Shown one piece after another: positions 53,637 to 62,813 of a DNA stretch of 64,000 nucleotides. Under the pieces are notes generated by a model. The model was not told the DNA's origin and did not search any database. It saw only the letters and a list, made by a program, of their open reading frames with translations. The DNA is from Leeuwenhoekiella aestuarii (GTDB lineage: Bacteria > Bacteroidota > Bacteroidia > Flavobacteriales > Flavobacteriaceae): assembly GCF_004104055.1 (NCBI RefSeq), contig NZ_QOVJ01000002.1:620001-684000 (forward strand), written 5' to 3'. Position numbers and translations under genes: made by a program. How positions within the stretch are numbered: position 1 is the first letter of the stretch; each line of letters starts with the position of its first letter.

Positions 53637-54422
53637 TTAATTTGTTGTAAAATAACCTTTCATAATACCACGCTGTGAGTTCTTGATAAACTGAAGAATT
53701 TCATCTCGCTCCGGAGTAGCTTCCATTTCAGCTTCTATAATATTTACAGCCTGCGTATTGTTATAATTTTTCTGGTAGAGAATTCTGTAAATATCCTGAA
53801 TCTCTCTAATCTTTTCAGTAGTAAAACCTCTTCTTCTCAATCCAATTGAATTGATACCTACATAAGAAAGCGGTTCACGACCTGCTTTTACATAAGGAGG
53901 AACATCTTTACGTACTAATGAACCACCGGTAACAAATGCGTGGCTACCTATAGTACAAAACTGCTGAACTGCAGCCATACCTGCTAACACAACGTAATCA
54001 CCAACAAGGATATGTCCCGCTAGCGTGCTGTTGTTTGAAAAGATACAGTGATCGCCTACAATACAATCGTGTGCAATATGGCTATAGGCCATAATCCAGC
54101 AGTTGTTACCTATTTGAGTTTTCATACGATCAGAAGTACCACGGTTTATCGTAACACATTCTCTAATTGTTGTGTTGTCTCCTATGATGGTAACAGTATC
54201 TTCATCGTCAAATTTCTTATCCTGCGGTACTGCAGATATAACTGCTCCCGGAAAAATACTTACATTTTTACCAATGCGAGCTCCTTCCATTATAGTTACG
54301 TTAGATCCTATCCAGCTGCCTTCGCCAATAACTACATTATTATTAATTGTAGTAAAAGGCTCTATCACTACATTTTTAGCGATTTTGGCACCAGGATGAA
54401 CATATGCTAAAGGTTGATTCAT
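53637..54422 (-). CDS. lpxA: UDP-N-acetylglucosamine acyltransferase
   Basis: Trimeric left-handed beta-helix enzyme of 261 residues that begins lipid A synthesis. The catalytic His lies in YSHIAHDCIVGDHC, and the family segments MAAVQQFCTIGSHAFV and GINSIGLRRRGF are present. The C-terminal helices start at about residue 192. Adjacent to lpxC-fabZ with a 4-base gap. Confidence 0.95.
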   Translation of the reverse strand: MNQPLAYVHPGAKIAKNVVIEPFTTINNNVVIGEGSWIGSNVTIMEGARIGKNVSIFPGAVISAVPQDKKFDDEDTVTIIGDNTTIRECVTINRGTSDRMKTQIGNNCWIMAYSHIAHDCIVGDHCIFSNNSTLAGHILVGDYVVLAGMAAVQQFCTIGSHAFVTGGSLVRKDVPPYVKAGREPLSYVGINSIGLRRRGFTTEKIREIQDIYRILYQKNYNNTQAVNIIEAEMEATPERDEILQFIKNSQRGIMKGYFTTN

Positions 54423-54426
54423 AAAT

Positions 54427-55836
54427 CTAGTCTTTCTTTACTTTTACGATTTGAGCCATAAGCTCTGCTTCAGAAACTAATTTACCGTTAACATATGCGC
54501 TTCCTTGCATATGACAGATTCCTCTGCGAATAGGTGAAAGTAAATCTAATTTAAAAATTAATGTATCGCCGGGTACAACCTGTTGTTTAAATCTAACGTT
54601 ATCTATCTTCATAAAATAGGTAAGGTAATTCTCGGGGTCGGGTACCGTGCTCAATACTAATATACCACCAGTTTGTGCCATTGCTTCAACCTGAAGTACG
54701 CCCGGCATTACAGGCGCTCCGGGAAAATGCCCAACAAAAAATGGCTCGTTCATTGTAACGTTTTTTAAACCTACAACTCCCGTATCTGTTATTTCTAATA
54801 TTTTATCTACTAATAAAAATGGCGAACGGTGAGGCAACATAGCCATTATCTCGTTTACATCTTTAACAGGAGGCTTAGATAAGTCAAATTTAGGTACGTT
54901 ATTCCGTTTCTCTAATTTGATGATCTTCTTAAGTTTCTTTGCAAACTGGGTATTTACATAATGCCCTGGTTTGTTAGCTATCACCTTACCTTTTATGGGC
55001 ATACCTACGAGTGCTAGGTCACCTATAACATCTAGTAACTTGTGACGTGCAGCCTCATTAGGATGATGTAATGTAAGGTTGTCTAAAATTCCATTAGGCT
55101 TAACTGAAATCGAATCTTTATTAAAAGCTTCTCTCAATTTATCCATTGTTTCTGGAGATAATTCTTTATCTACATACACAATGGCATTATTAAGATCACC
55201 GCCCTTGATCAAACCATGTTCAAGAAGCATTTCTATTTCATGAAGAAAGCTAAAGGTTCTCGAGTCTGATATTTCATCTTTAAATTCTGAAATATTCTTG
55301 ATACTTGCATTTTGAGTACCTAAGATTTTTGTCCCAAAATCTACCATTGTAGTAAGTTGATACTCCTCTGAAGGCATCAACATTATTTCACTACCTGAAT
55401 TTTCATCTACATAACTGATAACTTCAGTTACCACATACTCTTCTCTGCAAGCTTCTTGTTCAACAACTCCGGCCTTTTCTAAAGCTTCTACAAAAAACTT
55501 AGATGATCCATCCATTATAGGTGGTTCAGAAGCATCGAGTTCAATACAAATATTATAAATACCAAGTCCCACACAAGCTGCAAGAACATGCTCGCTAGTC
55601 TGAATGTGAACTCCCATTTTCTCAAGGTTTGTTCCTCTCTGAGTATTTACTACATAGTCAGCATTGGCTTCTATGATGGGCTGACCTTCAAGATCAACAC
55701 GTTTAAAAAACATGCCAGTATTTTCTTCAGCAGGTTTAAAGGTTAGGGTTACGTTTTTGCCCGTATGTAAACCAACGCCGGTTAAGGAAACCTCACCGGC
55801 GATTGTTTTTTGCTTTCCTTCAGCTTTACTTATCAT
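54427..55836 (-). CDS. lpxC-fabZ: Fused LpxC deacetylase / FabZ dehydratase
   Basis: Residues 1 to about 305 are LpxC, the zinc-dependent UDP-3-O-acyl-GlcNAc deacetylase. Zinc His lies in VHIQTSEHVLAAC and in TLHHPNEAARHKLLDVIGD. Residues about 320-469 are FabZ, the 3-hydroxyacyl-ACP dehydratase, with LPHRSPFLLVDKILEI and VGHFPGAPVMPGVLQVEAMA. The fusion couples lipid A and fatty-acid synthesis and is typical of Bacteroidota. Its start overlaps the end of lpxD by 11 bp. Confidence 0.96.
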   Translation of the reverse strand: MISKAEGKQKTIAGEVSLTGVGLHTGKNVTLTFKPAEENTGMFFKRVDLEGQPIIEANADYVVNTQRGTNLEKMGVHIQTSEHVLAACVGLGIYNICIELDASEPPIMDGSSKFFVEALEKAGVVEQEACREEYVVTEVISYVDENSGSEIMLMPSEEYQLTTMVDFGTKILGTQNASIKNISEFKDEISDSRTFSFLHEIEMLLEHGLIKGGDLNNAIVYVDKELSPETMDKLREAFNKDSISVKPNGILDNLTLHHPNEAARHKLLDVIGDLALVGMPIKGKVIANKPGHYVNTQFAKKLKKIIKLEKRNNVPKFDLSKPPVKDVNEIMAMLPHRSPFLLVDKILEITDTGVVGLKNVTMNEPFFVGHFPGAPVMPGVLQVEAMAQTGGILVLSTVPDPENYLTYFMKIDNVRFKQQVVPGDTLIFKLDLLSPIRRGICHMQGSAYVNGKLVSEAELMAQIVKVKKD

Positions 55837-56854
55837 TGGATTTTTGTTTTTCCAAATTATTTATTTGTTGTACCAGACCTGGTAAATTTTTAAAATGTAC
55901 ATACGACTTGTTAAAGTCACTGTATGATAATGCAGGAGAGCCTTGAACCGTCTCATCATCTTTCAAATTACGCCCAATACCAGACTGAGCCTGAATCTTA
56001 ACACGATCTCCTATAGTAATATGCCCCACAATACCAACCTGACCACCTATAAGACAATTTTTACCGATTTTAGTTGAACCGGCAATTCCTGTTTGAGCAG
56101 CTATAGCAGTATGCTCGCCAATCTCAACATTATGAGCTATCTGTATCTGGTTATCAAGTTTCACCCCTTTTCGAATAATTGTAGAGCCTAGAGTAGCACG
56201 ATCTATTGTAGTACCTGCACCCACGTCTACATTATCTTCAATCACAACATTCCCAGTTTGCGGAATACGGCTATATTCACCAGAATCATTGGGAGCAAAA
56301 CCAAAACCGTCTGCACCAATTATAGCCCCGCTATGAACGTAGACAGTATCTCCTAAAATACTATCTGAATAAATTTTAGCTCCTTGGAAAATCACACAAT
56401 TATCACCTATAACACAATTGTCTCCAATATAAACATTCGGGTAAATTTTTACATTGTCCCCTATTTTCACATTATTACCTAAATAAGCAAAAGCACCTAG
56501 ATAAATATTGTCACCATAAGTGGCATTTTCAGAAACAAAAACAGGTTCTTCTATTCCAGTCTTGTTAAGTTTTACCAGATTATAATATTCCAGAAGTTTT
56601 GAAAATGATTTATAAGCGTCATCTACCCGTATGAGCGTTACATCAATTTTATGTTCTGGTTGAAAATCTTTATTTACTATAGCTATTGAAGCTTTAGTCT
56701 TATATATATATGAGGTATACTTAGGGTTCGCTAAAAATGTGAGCGACCCTTGCTTTCCTTCTTCAATTTTTGAAAGTTTAGAAACTTCTATTTCGGGGTT
56801 GCCATCAACAGAACCTTCTAAAATTCCAGCAATTTGTTCAGCTGTAAATTTCAT
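55826..56854 (-). CDS. lpxD: UDP-3-O-acylglucosamine N-acyltransferase (cluster copy)
   Basis: The best candidate for the housekeeping LpxD: 342 residues, N-terminal uridine domain (EEGKQGSLTFLANPKYTSYI), beta-helix, both catalytic-site His kept (QIAHNVEIGEHTAIAAQTGI and GIVGHITIGDRV), and the C-terminal helix (VHFKNLPGLVQQINNLEK). I use the ATG at 56854, the second of two adjacent ATGs. First gene of the lpxD-lpxC/fabZ-lpxA group. Confidence 0.94.
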   Translation of the reverse strand: MKFTAEQIAGILEGSVDGNPEIEVSKLSKIEEGKQGSLTFLANPKYTSYIYKTKASIAIVNKDFQPEHKIDVTLIRVDDAYKSFSKLLEYYNLVKLNKTGIEEPVFVSENATYGDNIYLGAFAYLGNNVKIGDNVKIYPNVYIGDNCVIGDNCVIFQGAKIYSDSILGDTVYVHSGAIIGADGFGFAPNDSGEYSRIPQTGNVVIEDNVDVGAGTTIDRATLGSTIIRKGVKLDNQIQIAHNVEIGEHTAIAAQTGIAGSTKIGKNCLIGGQVGIVGHITIGDRVKIQAQSGIGRNLKDDETVQGSPALSYSDFNKSYVHFKNLPGLVQQINNLEKQKSNDK

Positions 56855-56878
56855 CATCGCAAAAATAGAAAAAAAGGG

Positions 56879-58108
56879 TTAATTTAAATGCTTCGGGTAA
56901 CAGATATAGTTTTTTGTAATTACCTTAGATAAAGCCTTCAGACTCAGTTGGTCACTTGCTGAAATAACATCTACAACCTTTCCTTTTTTTGTCAAAATAT
57001 TGATTGCTTCTTTTTTAAAGGTATAAGCTTGATTGGTTAATGTTCCCGTAAAAACAAAGTATTCTACTTCTTCTTCAGTTAAGTTATATTGCTGCTGCAC
57101 ACGTTCTTTTTCGTCCTCAATAAACTCATTTTTAAAGGGTTTCTTTTTGATTTTTATCCGAGGAAGTTCTCTGTTGATAATAATCTTTGAGAGTCTGCTC
57201 AAAACAAAATCATCTTCGGTACACCATGCTTTCATTGCCGAAATAATATCATAATCATCTAATGAAGCAAAAATATCGAGCGCGTTTTTATCAAATGCAC
57301 CTTCTGCATTTTTCTTCTTTAAAAAGAAAGCTAATGGCTCACTTGCCGGCAATTCAACACCCAGTTGTGTCAACTCTTTTGCACGCATTAAAACACGTAC
57401 TAAAATTTGTTCAGCAACAAGGCTAGTTTTATGTAAATAGACCTGCCAATACATAAGACGTCTTGCTACCAGAAATTTTTCGATGGTGTAAATTCCCTTC
57501 TCCTCTACCATCAGTTCGTCATCTTTAACATTTAGCATCGCCAGGATCCGGTCTGTGTTGATGTTTCCTTCAGCCATACCGGTATAAAAACTGTCACGTT
57601 TCAGATAATCTGTGCGATCCATATCTAATTGTCCCGATACCAACTGATGTAAAAACGGGCGATCGTAAGTTCCCTTAAAAATGTTAAGAGCAAGGGTTAA
57701 ACTTCCGTTAAACTCCTCGTTCAGCGCCTGCATAAATTGAAGCGATATTTGCTCGTGATGTACGTCTTCTACGATACTATTTTCCATTGCATGCGAGAAT
57801 GGTCCGTGACCTATATCGTGAAGCAAAATCGCAATCATCGCAGCTTGCTTTTCTTCTTCAGAAATCTCAACACCCTTTTGTTCAAGCTTTTCTAAAGCTT
57901 TCCGCATAATATGTAAGCAACCTATAGCGTGATGAAAACGGGTATGGTGAGCCCCGGGATATACCAAGTATGACATTCCCATCTGCGAGATTCTACGCAG
58001 GCGCTGAAAGTATTTATGTTCAATGAGATCAAAAATGAGTCCTTTAGGTATGGTAATAAACCCATAAATAGGGTCGTTAATTATCGTAAGTTTGTTAGAA
58101 GTCTTCAA
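56879..58108 (-). CDS. HD-domain phosphohydrolase (dNTPase-like)
   Basis: The HD motif is in YPGAHHTRFHHAIGCLHI and AILLHDIGHGPFSHAMEN, with the HD/H metal ligands. Further segments QLDMDRTDYLKRDSFYTG and the ILVRVLMRA helix match the dGTPase/SAMHD1-like family. The frame is open to 58162, but a TTG at 58108 gives MKTSNKLTIINDPIYGF, the usual family start, and clears the space of the divergent porX. Probably hydrolyses dNTPs or another nucleotide. Confidence 0.88.
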   Translation of the reverse strand: MKTSNKLTIINDPIYGFITIPKGLIFDLIEHKYFQRLRRISQMGMSYLVYPGAHHTRFHHAIGCLHIMRKALEKLEQKGVEISEEEKQAAMIAILLHDIGHGPFSHAMENSIVEDVHHEQISLQFMQALNEEFNGSLTLALNIFKGTYDRPFLHQLVSGQLDMDRTDYLKRDSFYTGMAEGNINTDRILAMLNVKDDELMVEEKGIYTIEKFLVARRLMYWQVYLHKTSLVAEQILVRVLMRAKELTQLGVELPASEPLAFFLKKKNAEGAFDKNALDIFASLDDYDIISAMKAWCTEDDFVLSRLSKIIINRELPRIKIKKKPFKNEFIEDEKERVQQQYNLTEEEVEYFVFTGTLTNQAYTFKKEAINILTKKGKVVDVISASDQLSLKALSKVITKNYICYPKHLN

Positions 58109-58186
58109 TAGAAAGGCTTTATAATTATTTACGCAAAAGCGCATTTGAATTGGTTTTATCACCAGTTCTATAACAAAGATACTATT

Positions 58187-59737
58187 ATGAATACGATAAA
58201 AATACTGTGGGTTGATGATGAGATTGATTTACTTAAGCCACATATTCTTTTTTTAGAGAAGAAAAATTATGAAGTTACCACCTGTCAAAGTGGAACAGAG
58301 GCCATAGAATTAGTGGAAGAACAGAATTTTGACGTTGTTTTTCTTGATGAGAACATGCCAGGTCTTACCGGGCTAGAAACTTTAAGTGAAATAAAATCTA
58401 AAAGAGACACCTTACCGGTAATTATGATTACTAAAAGTGAGGAAGAATATATTATGGAAGAAGCGATAGGTTCTAAAATCGCAGATTACCTTATAAAGCC
58501 GGTAAATCCCAATCAGATTCTTCTAAGTTTGAAAAAGAATCTAGACACCAGTCGCCTTGTTTCAGAAAAAACAACACTCAGTTATCAGCAAGAGTTTAGA
58601 AAAATTGCGATGGATATGGCGCAGGTCAACTCCTATGAGGAATGGTCAGAACTGTATCAAAAGCTTATTTATTGGGAATTAGAGTTAGAAGCTATTGAAG
58701 ATCAAAGTATGCAAGAAATACTTGAATCTCAAAAAACAGAAGCCAATAATCAATTCTTTAAATTCGTAGAACGTAATTATGAAGATTGGTTCACAGATGA
58801 AGACAGGCCAACAATGTCTCATACTTTATTTAAAGACAAAATTGTTCCTCATTTAGGCGAAAGTGAAGAACCTGTCTTATTAATAGTTATAGACAATCTT
58901 AGGTATGATCAGTGGAAATCTTTTGAACCTATTATTAGCAATTATTATAAGAAGGAAAGTGAAAGTACGTATTACAGTATACTCCCTACCGCTACTCAAT
59001 ATGCAAGAAATGCCATTTTCTCAGGTTTGATGCCTAGTGAAATGGAAAAAAAACATCCCGATTTATGGTTAAATGATACTGATGAAGGCGGAAAGAATTT
59101 AAATGAAGACAAATTTCTAGATGCTCAACTGAAACGCCTGGGGTTAAATTTAAAATGGGAATATCACAAGATCACGAACTTAAAGAGTGGAAAGAAATTG
59201 GTAGAGAACTTCAATTCCCTGAAGAATAATGACTTAACCGTGTTGGTTTATAATTTCGTAGACATGCTAAGTCATTCTAAAACTGAAATGGAAGTTATCA
59301 AAGAACTAGCCAGCAACGATAAATCGTATCGCTCACTAACTGAAAGTTGGTTTAAGAATTCCCCATTATTAGAAATGATTCAAAAATCTCAGCAATTAGG
59401 TTTTAAAATCATTCTAACAACAGACCACGGAACTATCAATGTGAAGAATCCTTCAAAGGTTATTGGAGATAAAAATACCAGTCTAAACCTCAGATATAAA
59501 ACTGGCCGAAGCCTAACCTATGACAAAAAAGATGTTCTGGAAGCAAAAGAACCAAAAGCAATACACTTACCTACCATCAATATGAGTAGCTCCTTTATTT
59601 TTGCTAAAGGAGATCTTTTCTTCGCGTATCCCAATAATTATAACCATTACGTAAGTTATTTTCGCAACACCTATCAACACGGTGGTGTATCATTAGAAGA
59701 GGTTATTATCCCTTTTGTGGTTTTAAATCCCCGTTAG
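58187..59737 (+). CDS. porX: PorX: response regulator with PglZ domain (T9SS regulator)
   Basis: The receiver domain (residues 1-120) has the acidic pair ILWVDDEID and phosphorylation Asp54 in VVFLDENMPG. The C-terminal region (about 210-515) is a PglZ-type alkaline-phosphatase superfamily domain (LLIVIDNLRYDQWKSF, TATQYARNAIFSG and LTTDHGTINV). PorX with PorY regulates type IX secretion and gliding in Bacteroidota, and homologues hydrolyse cyclic or linear oligonucleotides. The ATG at 58187 (MNTIKILWVDDE) is preferred over 58145. Followed by tsaE after 20 bases. Confidence 0.95.
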   Translation: MNTIKILWVDDEIDLLKPHILFLEKKNYEVTTCQSGTEAIELVEEQNFDVVFLDENMPGLTGLETLSEIKSKRDTLPVIMITKSEEEYIMEEAIGSKIADYLIKPVNPNQILLSLKKNLDTSRLVSEKTTLSYQQEFRKIAMDMAQVNSYEEWSELYQKLIYWELELEAIEDQSMQEILESQKTEANNQFFKFVERNYEDWFTDEDRPTMSHTLFKDKIVPHLGESEEPVLLIVIDNLRYDQWKSFEPIISNYYKKESESTYYSILPTATQYARNAIFSGLMPSEMEKKHPDLWLNDTDEGGKNLNEDKFLDAQLKRLGLNLKWEYHKITNLKSGKKLVENFNSLKNNDLTVLVYNFVDMLSHSKTEMEVIKELASNDKSYRSLTESWFKNSPLLEMIQKSQQLGFKIILTTDHGTINVKNPSKVIGDKNTSLNLRYKTGRSLTYDKKDVLEAKEPKAIHLPTINMSSSFIFAKGDLFFAYPNNYNHYVSYFRNTYQHGGVSLEEVIIPFVVLNPR

Positions 59738-59757
59738 TTTAATTAAGAAGTACTACT

Positions 59758-60165
59758 ATGGAATTGGATTATGATTTATCTGAAGTGAACAAAGTGGCCA
59801 AAGAATTAATTCATCAACTTAGATATGACACCATTTTATTTTATGGCGACTTGGGCGCAGGTAAAACAACCTTAATAAAAGCACTAGTTAAAGCGTTGGG
59901 CTCGAATGATACCGTATCGAGTCCAACTTTTTCGCTTATAAATGAGTATAAAACTGAAACTAATGCTAGTATATTCCACTTAGATTTATACCGTCTAAAG
60001 AATGAAAATGAAGCCTATGACCTTGGAATTGAAGAAATCTTAGAAAGCGACAGTATAAAATTAATTGAATGGCCTCAAAAAATTAACACTTTACTTGAAA
60101 ATGATGTTCATTCGGCGAAATTATTTTCGATAAATGAAGCAACACGAAAAATTCAATTTATTTAA
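59758..60165 (+). CDS. tsaE: tRNA t6A biosynthesis ATPase TsaE
   Basis: A P-loop protein of 135 residues with FYGDLGAGKTTLIKAL (Walker A), the SSPTFSLINEY segment and FHLDLYRLKNENEA (Walker B-like). TsaE drives the TsaB-TsaD complex in threonylcarbamoyladenosine synthesis at tRNA position 37. Downstream of porX in the same orientation and likely cotranscribed, as in other flavobacteria. Confidence 0.94.
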   Translation: MELDYDLSEVNKVAKELIHQLRYDTILFYGDLGAGKTTLIKALVKALGSNDTVSSPTFSLINEYKTETNASIFHLDLYRLKNENEAYDLGIEEILESDSIKLIEWPQKINTLLENDVHSAKLFSINEATRKIQFI

Positions 60166-60421
60166 ATTGTTAAATATATGTTAAAGGGTTAATACCTCTT
60201 TTGAAGAAATTTCTTACATTTTAAGCAATCATTAAAAGTTGTAGATAAAATTTGTTCGAGTAAGTTAATTATTCCTAAATTAGTCTGATAAATATAATCG
60301 TCGAAACGTGTTAAATAAAATGCTTAGGATGCAAAAGTAGTGCTATTATAAAATGCGGCAGTCTGTTTAAGGTTTTTGATATTTGAATCAACAAATCATT
60401 AATACTCAAACACATTTTATT

Positions 60422-60559
60422 ATGAAAATTAAAGCATTACTCCTAGGTCTTTTAATTGCAGGTGCAACAGCAGTTACTTACACAGTTCAAGACAGCAAAG
60501 CAGATTATGCAGCAAAAAAAATCGAAAGGAGTCGGATCAAAATCCCTACTAACGGGTAG
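60422..60559 (+). CDS. Small hypothetical protein, 45 aa, with signal-peptide-like N-terminus
   Basis: The ATG at 60422 opens MKIKALLLGLLIAGATAVTY, a convincing secretion or membrane signal, followed by a short charged tail ending in IKIPTNG. It overlaps the start of the following membrane-protein gene by 53 bases in another frame. The clean 3' end and good N-terminus suggest a real small exported protein. No homologue is recognised with confidence. Confidence 0.5.
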   Translation: MKIKALLLGLLIAGATAVTYTVQDSKADYAAKKIERSRIKIPTNG

Positions 60560-61070
60560 TCTTATTGCAGCTTTTATAACTGCATCTCCTTATTTTTTTT
60601 ATTTATATGAAGGTTTCCCTCGCTCAAAAGTGTGGGAAACTTCTTTTTTAGGAATAAGTCTAAAATACGAAAGCGGTAATTTTGATGGTGTTGATGTTAT
60701 AGCTTGGATTGTCTTTAGCAAAGCTGTCCCACTACTTTTATTTTTTATTTGGTTTCTAACTTGTAAACATTGGTGGTATCATGCTATTTTAGTTCCTATA
60801 TGTATGTACTCTTTCCAAATTGTAAGTACGTTTAATGATGATTTAGCTTTTACCGATAGTGTGGATATTTATTATATGGCTCCAATCATTTTTATAGCAT
60901 TAATATTTTTATATACTATTAGAATGAAAATTTTTGATCGGATTCATAACATTGATCTTTCTGAACTAGAACGTGTTTCACTTAAAGGAGAAATTAAAGA
61001 TGAGGACGAACCAACTTCTCCATATTCCTCTGTTGATGAAGATGATGACGAGCCCCTGTTTATGGGTTAG
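60507..61070 (+). CDS. Integral membrane protein, 187 aa, acidic C-terminus
   Basis: Starting at the ATG at 60507 (MQQKKSKGVGSK), four hydrophobic segments are visible: LLTGSLIAAFITASPYFFYL, DVIAWIVFSKAVPLLLFFIW, WYHAILVPICMYSFQIV and APIIFIALIFLYTI. The tail is acidic (DEDEPTSPYSSVDEDDDEP). No family is recognised. The frame is open to 60456, but the internal ATG gives a typical positively charged N-terminus. It overlaps the 45-aa gene by 53 bases. Confidence 0.7.
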   Translation: MQQKKSKGVGSKSLLTGSLIAAFITASPYFFYLYEGFPRSKVWETSFLGISLKYESGNFDGVDVIAWIVFSKAVPLLLFFIWFLTCKHWWYHAILVPICMYSFQIVSTFNDDLAFTDSVDIYYMAPIIFIALIFLYTIRMKIFDRIHNIDLSELERVSLKGEIKDEDEPTSPYSSVDEDDDEPLFMG

Positions 61071-61155
61071 TATCTAATAGTCATTCCTATAAATCATCTT
61101 TTCTATTCAATATATTTATACTTACTTTGAAGTCTAGTATTCCATAATTTTTAAA

Positions 61156-62352
61156 ATGATTTCAAACAGTCCGTTTACACGCGAACAACTTATTCCTCAG
61201 GAAGAAAAACTTGAGATAGAGCAACGCAAAGGTTCTCTTTTTATAGGAATTCCTAAAGAAAATCATTTTCAGGAAAAACGAGTGTGTCTCACTCCAGATG
61301 CAGTAGGAGCTTTAGTAGCGCACGGTCATCGGGTTTTAATGGAATCTAAAGCTGGTGAAGATGCTCGTTTTACAGATCATGATTATTCTGAAGCTGGAGC
61401 AGAAATCACATCAGATCGTTCTAAGGTATTTGGTTGCCCAATGGTTCTTAAAGTAGAACCGCCTTCTCTAAAAGAACTCGAACTGGTTAACCCTCAGACA
61501 GTACTTATATCTGCTCTTCAACTTAAGACTCAAAAAAAAGAGTATTTCAAAGTTCTCGCCACTAAACGCATAACAGCACTCGCATTTGAATTTATAAAAG
61601 ATGCAGATGGCACCTACCCTGCCGTTAGAGCATTAAGTGAAATTGCCGGGACTGCATCCGTGCTCATCGCTTCTGAGATAATGTCTCGGCAAGACGAAGG
61701 AAATGGGTTGATGTTTGGGAATATAAGTGGTGTCCCTCCTATTGAAGTTGTTATTATTGGTGCCGGAACTGTAGGTGAATTTGCCACTCGATCGGCGCTA
61801 GGTCTTGGTGCCAATGTAAAAGTCTTTGATAATTCGTTGACAAAGCTGCGTAATCTTCAGGTAAATGTGGGGAGACCCCTATATACTTCTACCATTCAAC
61901 CAAAAAACTTATTAAAGTCGTTAAGACGGTGCGATGTAGCTATAGGAGCAGTTAGAGGTAATGATCGCTCACCGATTATTGTTACCGAAACCATGATCGA
62001 ATATATGAAACCGGGCTCTATTATTATTGATGTAAGTATCGATATGGGCGGTTGTTTTGAAACCAGTGAAGTTACTTCTCATGATAAGCCGACATTTAAA
62101 AAGCATGGTGTTATTCATTATGGCGTCCCTAATATCCCTTCCAGGTATGCCCGAACATCCTCACTTTCAATCAGTAATATTTTCACACCATACCTTCTGG
62201 AAATTGGTGAACATGGAGGACTAGAAAATAGTCTGCGTATGAACAAAGGTTTAAAAAACGGGTTGTACTTTTACCGTGGAATTCTAACTAGCAAATCTGT
62301 TGCAGAGTGGTTTGATCTTCCGTTCAGAGATATTAATCTCTTGTTTTTTTAA
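61156..62352 (+). CDS. ald: Alanine dehydrogenase
   Basis: The protein (398 aa) has the AlaDH/PNT N-terminal domain (FIGIPKENHFQEKRVCLTPDA, HRVLMESKAGEDARFTDHDY) and the NAD-binding VVIIGAGTVGEFATRSALG. The C-terminal PNIPSRYARTSSLSISNI is typical. Interconverts L-alanine and pyruvate with NAD. With no beta or transhydrogenase partner subunit nearby, alanine dehydrogenase is favoured over PntA. The next gene starts 15 bases downstream. Confidence 0.9.
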   Translation: MISNSPFTREQLIPQEEKLEIEQRKGSLFIGIPKENHFQEKRVCLTPDAVGALVAHGHRVLMESKAGEDARFTDHDYSEAGAEITSDRSKVFGCPMVLKVEPPSLKELELVNPQTVLISALQLKTQKKEYFKVLATKRITALAFEFIKDADGTYPAVRALSEIAGTASVLIASEIMSRQDEGNGLMFGNISGVPPIEVVIIGAGTVGEFATRSALGLGANVKVFDNSLTKLRNLQVNVGRPLYTSTIQPKNLLKSLRRCDVAIGAVRGNDRSPIIVTETMIEYMKPGSIIIDVSIDMGGCFETSEVTSHDKPTFKKHGVIHYGVPNIPSRYARTSSLSISNIFTPYLLEIGEHGGLENSLRMNKGLKNGLYFYRGILTSKSVAEWFDLPFRDINLLFF

Positions 62353-62367
62353 TTCTTAATAAATTAC

Positions 62368-62751
62368 ATGAAAGTTTTATATAGATTCGGTTTTTATCTG
62401 GGTGGCTTTGCAATTGGCCTTATTTTACTGGCTTTTTTTATTAAAGGTAGTGGTGTAGAATTACCCTCTTGTGATTATATGCCAAATGCTCGCGTTTTAA
62501 AAACCATTAGAAATAACGGATATTCCATTTCTGAAAATGCCGAGAGACAACTCAGCGCTTTAAAATTAGATACTACTGATCTCAATACGGTTTTCTTAGA
62601 AGGTGAAGTAGATTTTAGTACTAGTGATACTCAAAAAAAACCTTGTGGTCTCTACACCATACATTCTCAAAAGACAATGCCAACCCCAATCATTACAACT
62701 TTACAGCTTTGTGATGAAAAGTTTGAAGTTTTAACAGTTAAAAGAAAATAG
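62368..62751 (+). CDS. Membrane-anchored small protein (DUF4258-like), 127 aa
   Basis: An N-terminal helix (FGFYLGGFAIGLILLAFFI) is followed by an about 95-residue soluble part with CDYMPNARVLKTIRNNG and two further Cys (PCGLY, LCDEK). The length and the N-terminal YMPNARVL motif resemble DUF4258-type proteins, but the match is recalled, not computed. It lies 15 bases after ald and may be cotranscribed. Confidence 0.65.
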   Translation: MKVLYRFGFYLGGFAIGLILLAFFIKGSGVELPSCDYMPNARVLKTIRNNGYSISENAERQLSALKLDTTDLNTVFLEGEVDFSTSDTQKKPCGLYTIHSQKTMPTPIITTLQLCDEKFEVLTVKRK

Positions 62752-62764
62752 TAAAACAGTTTTC

Positions 62765-62806
62765 AAAAAGTAAAAGCTCAATACCCTTATCAAGCTTTTA
62801 CTTTTT
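62765..62806. terminator. Bidirectional terminator between the DUF4258-like gene and proline dehydrogenase
   Basis: AAAAAGTAAAAGCT (62765-62778) and AGCTTTTACTTTTT (62793-62806) form a perfect 14-bp stem with a 14-nt loop. T and A runs at the ends serve both strands, ending the plus-strand ald transcript and the minus-strand proline dehydrogenase. Confidence 0.8.
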
Positions 62807-62813
62807 CTTAAAA

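Noticed and set aside
54048-54410. 120-codon plus-strand ORF antisense to lpxA
   Set aside because: Shadow frame; hexapeptide-repeat genes often give long antisense frames.
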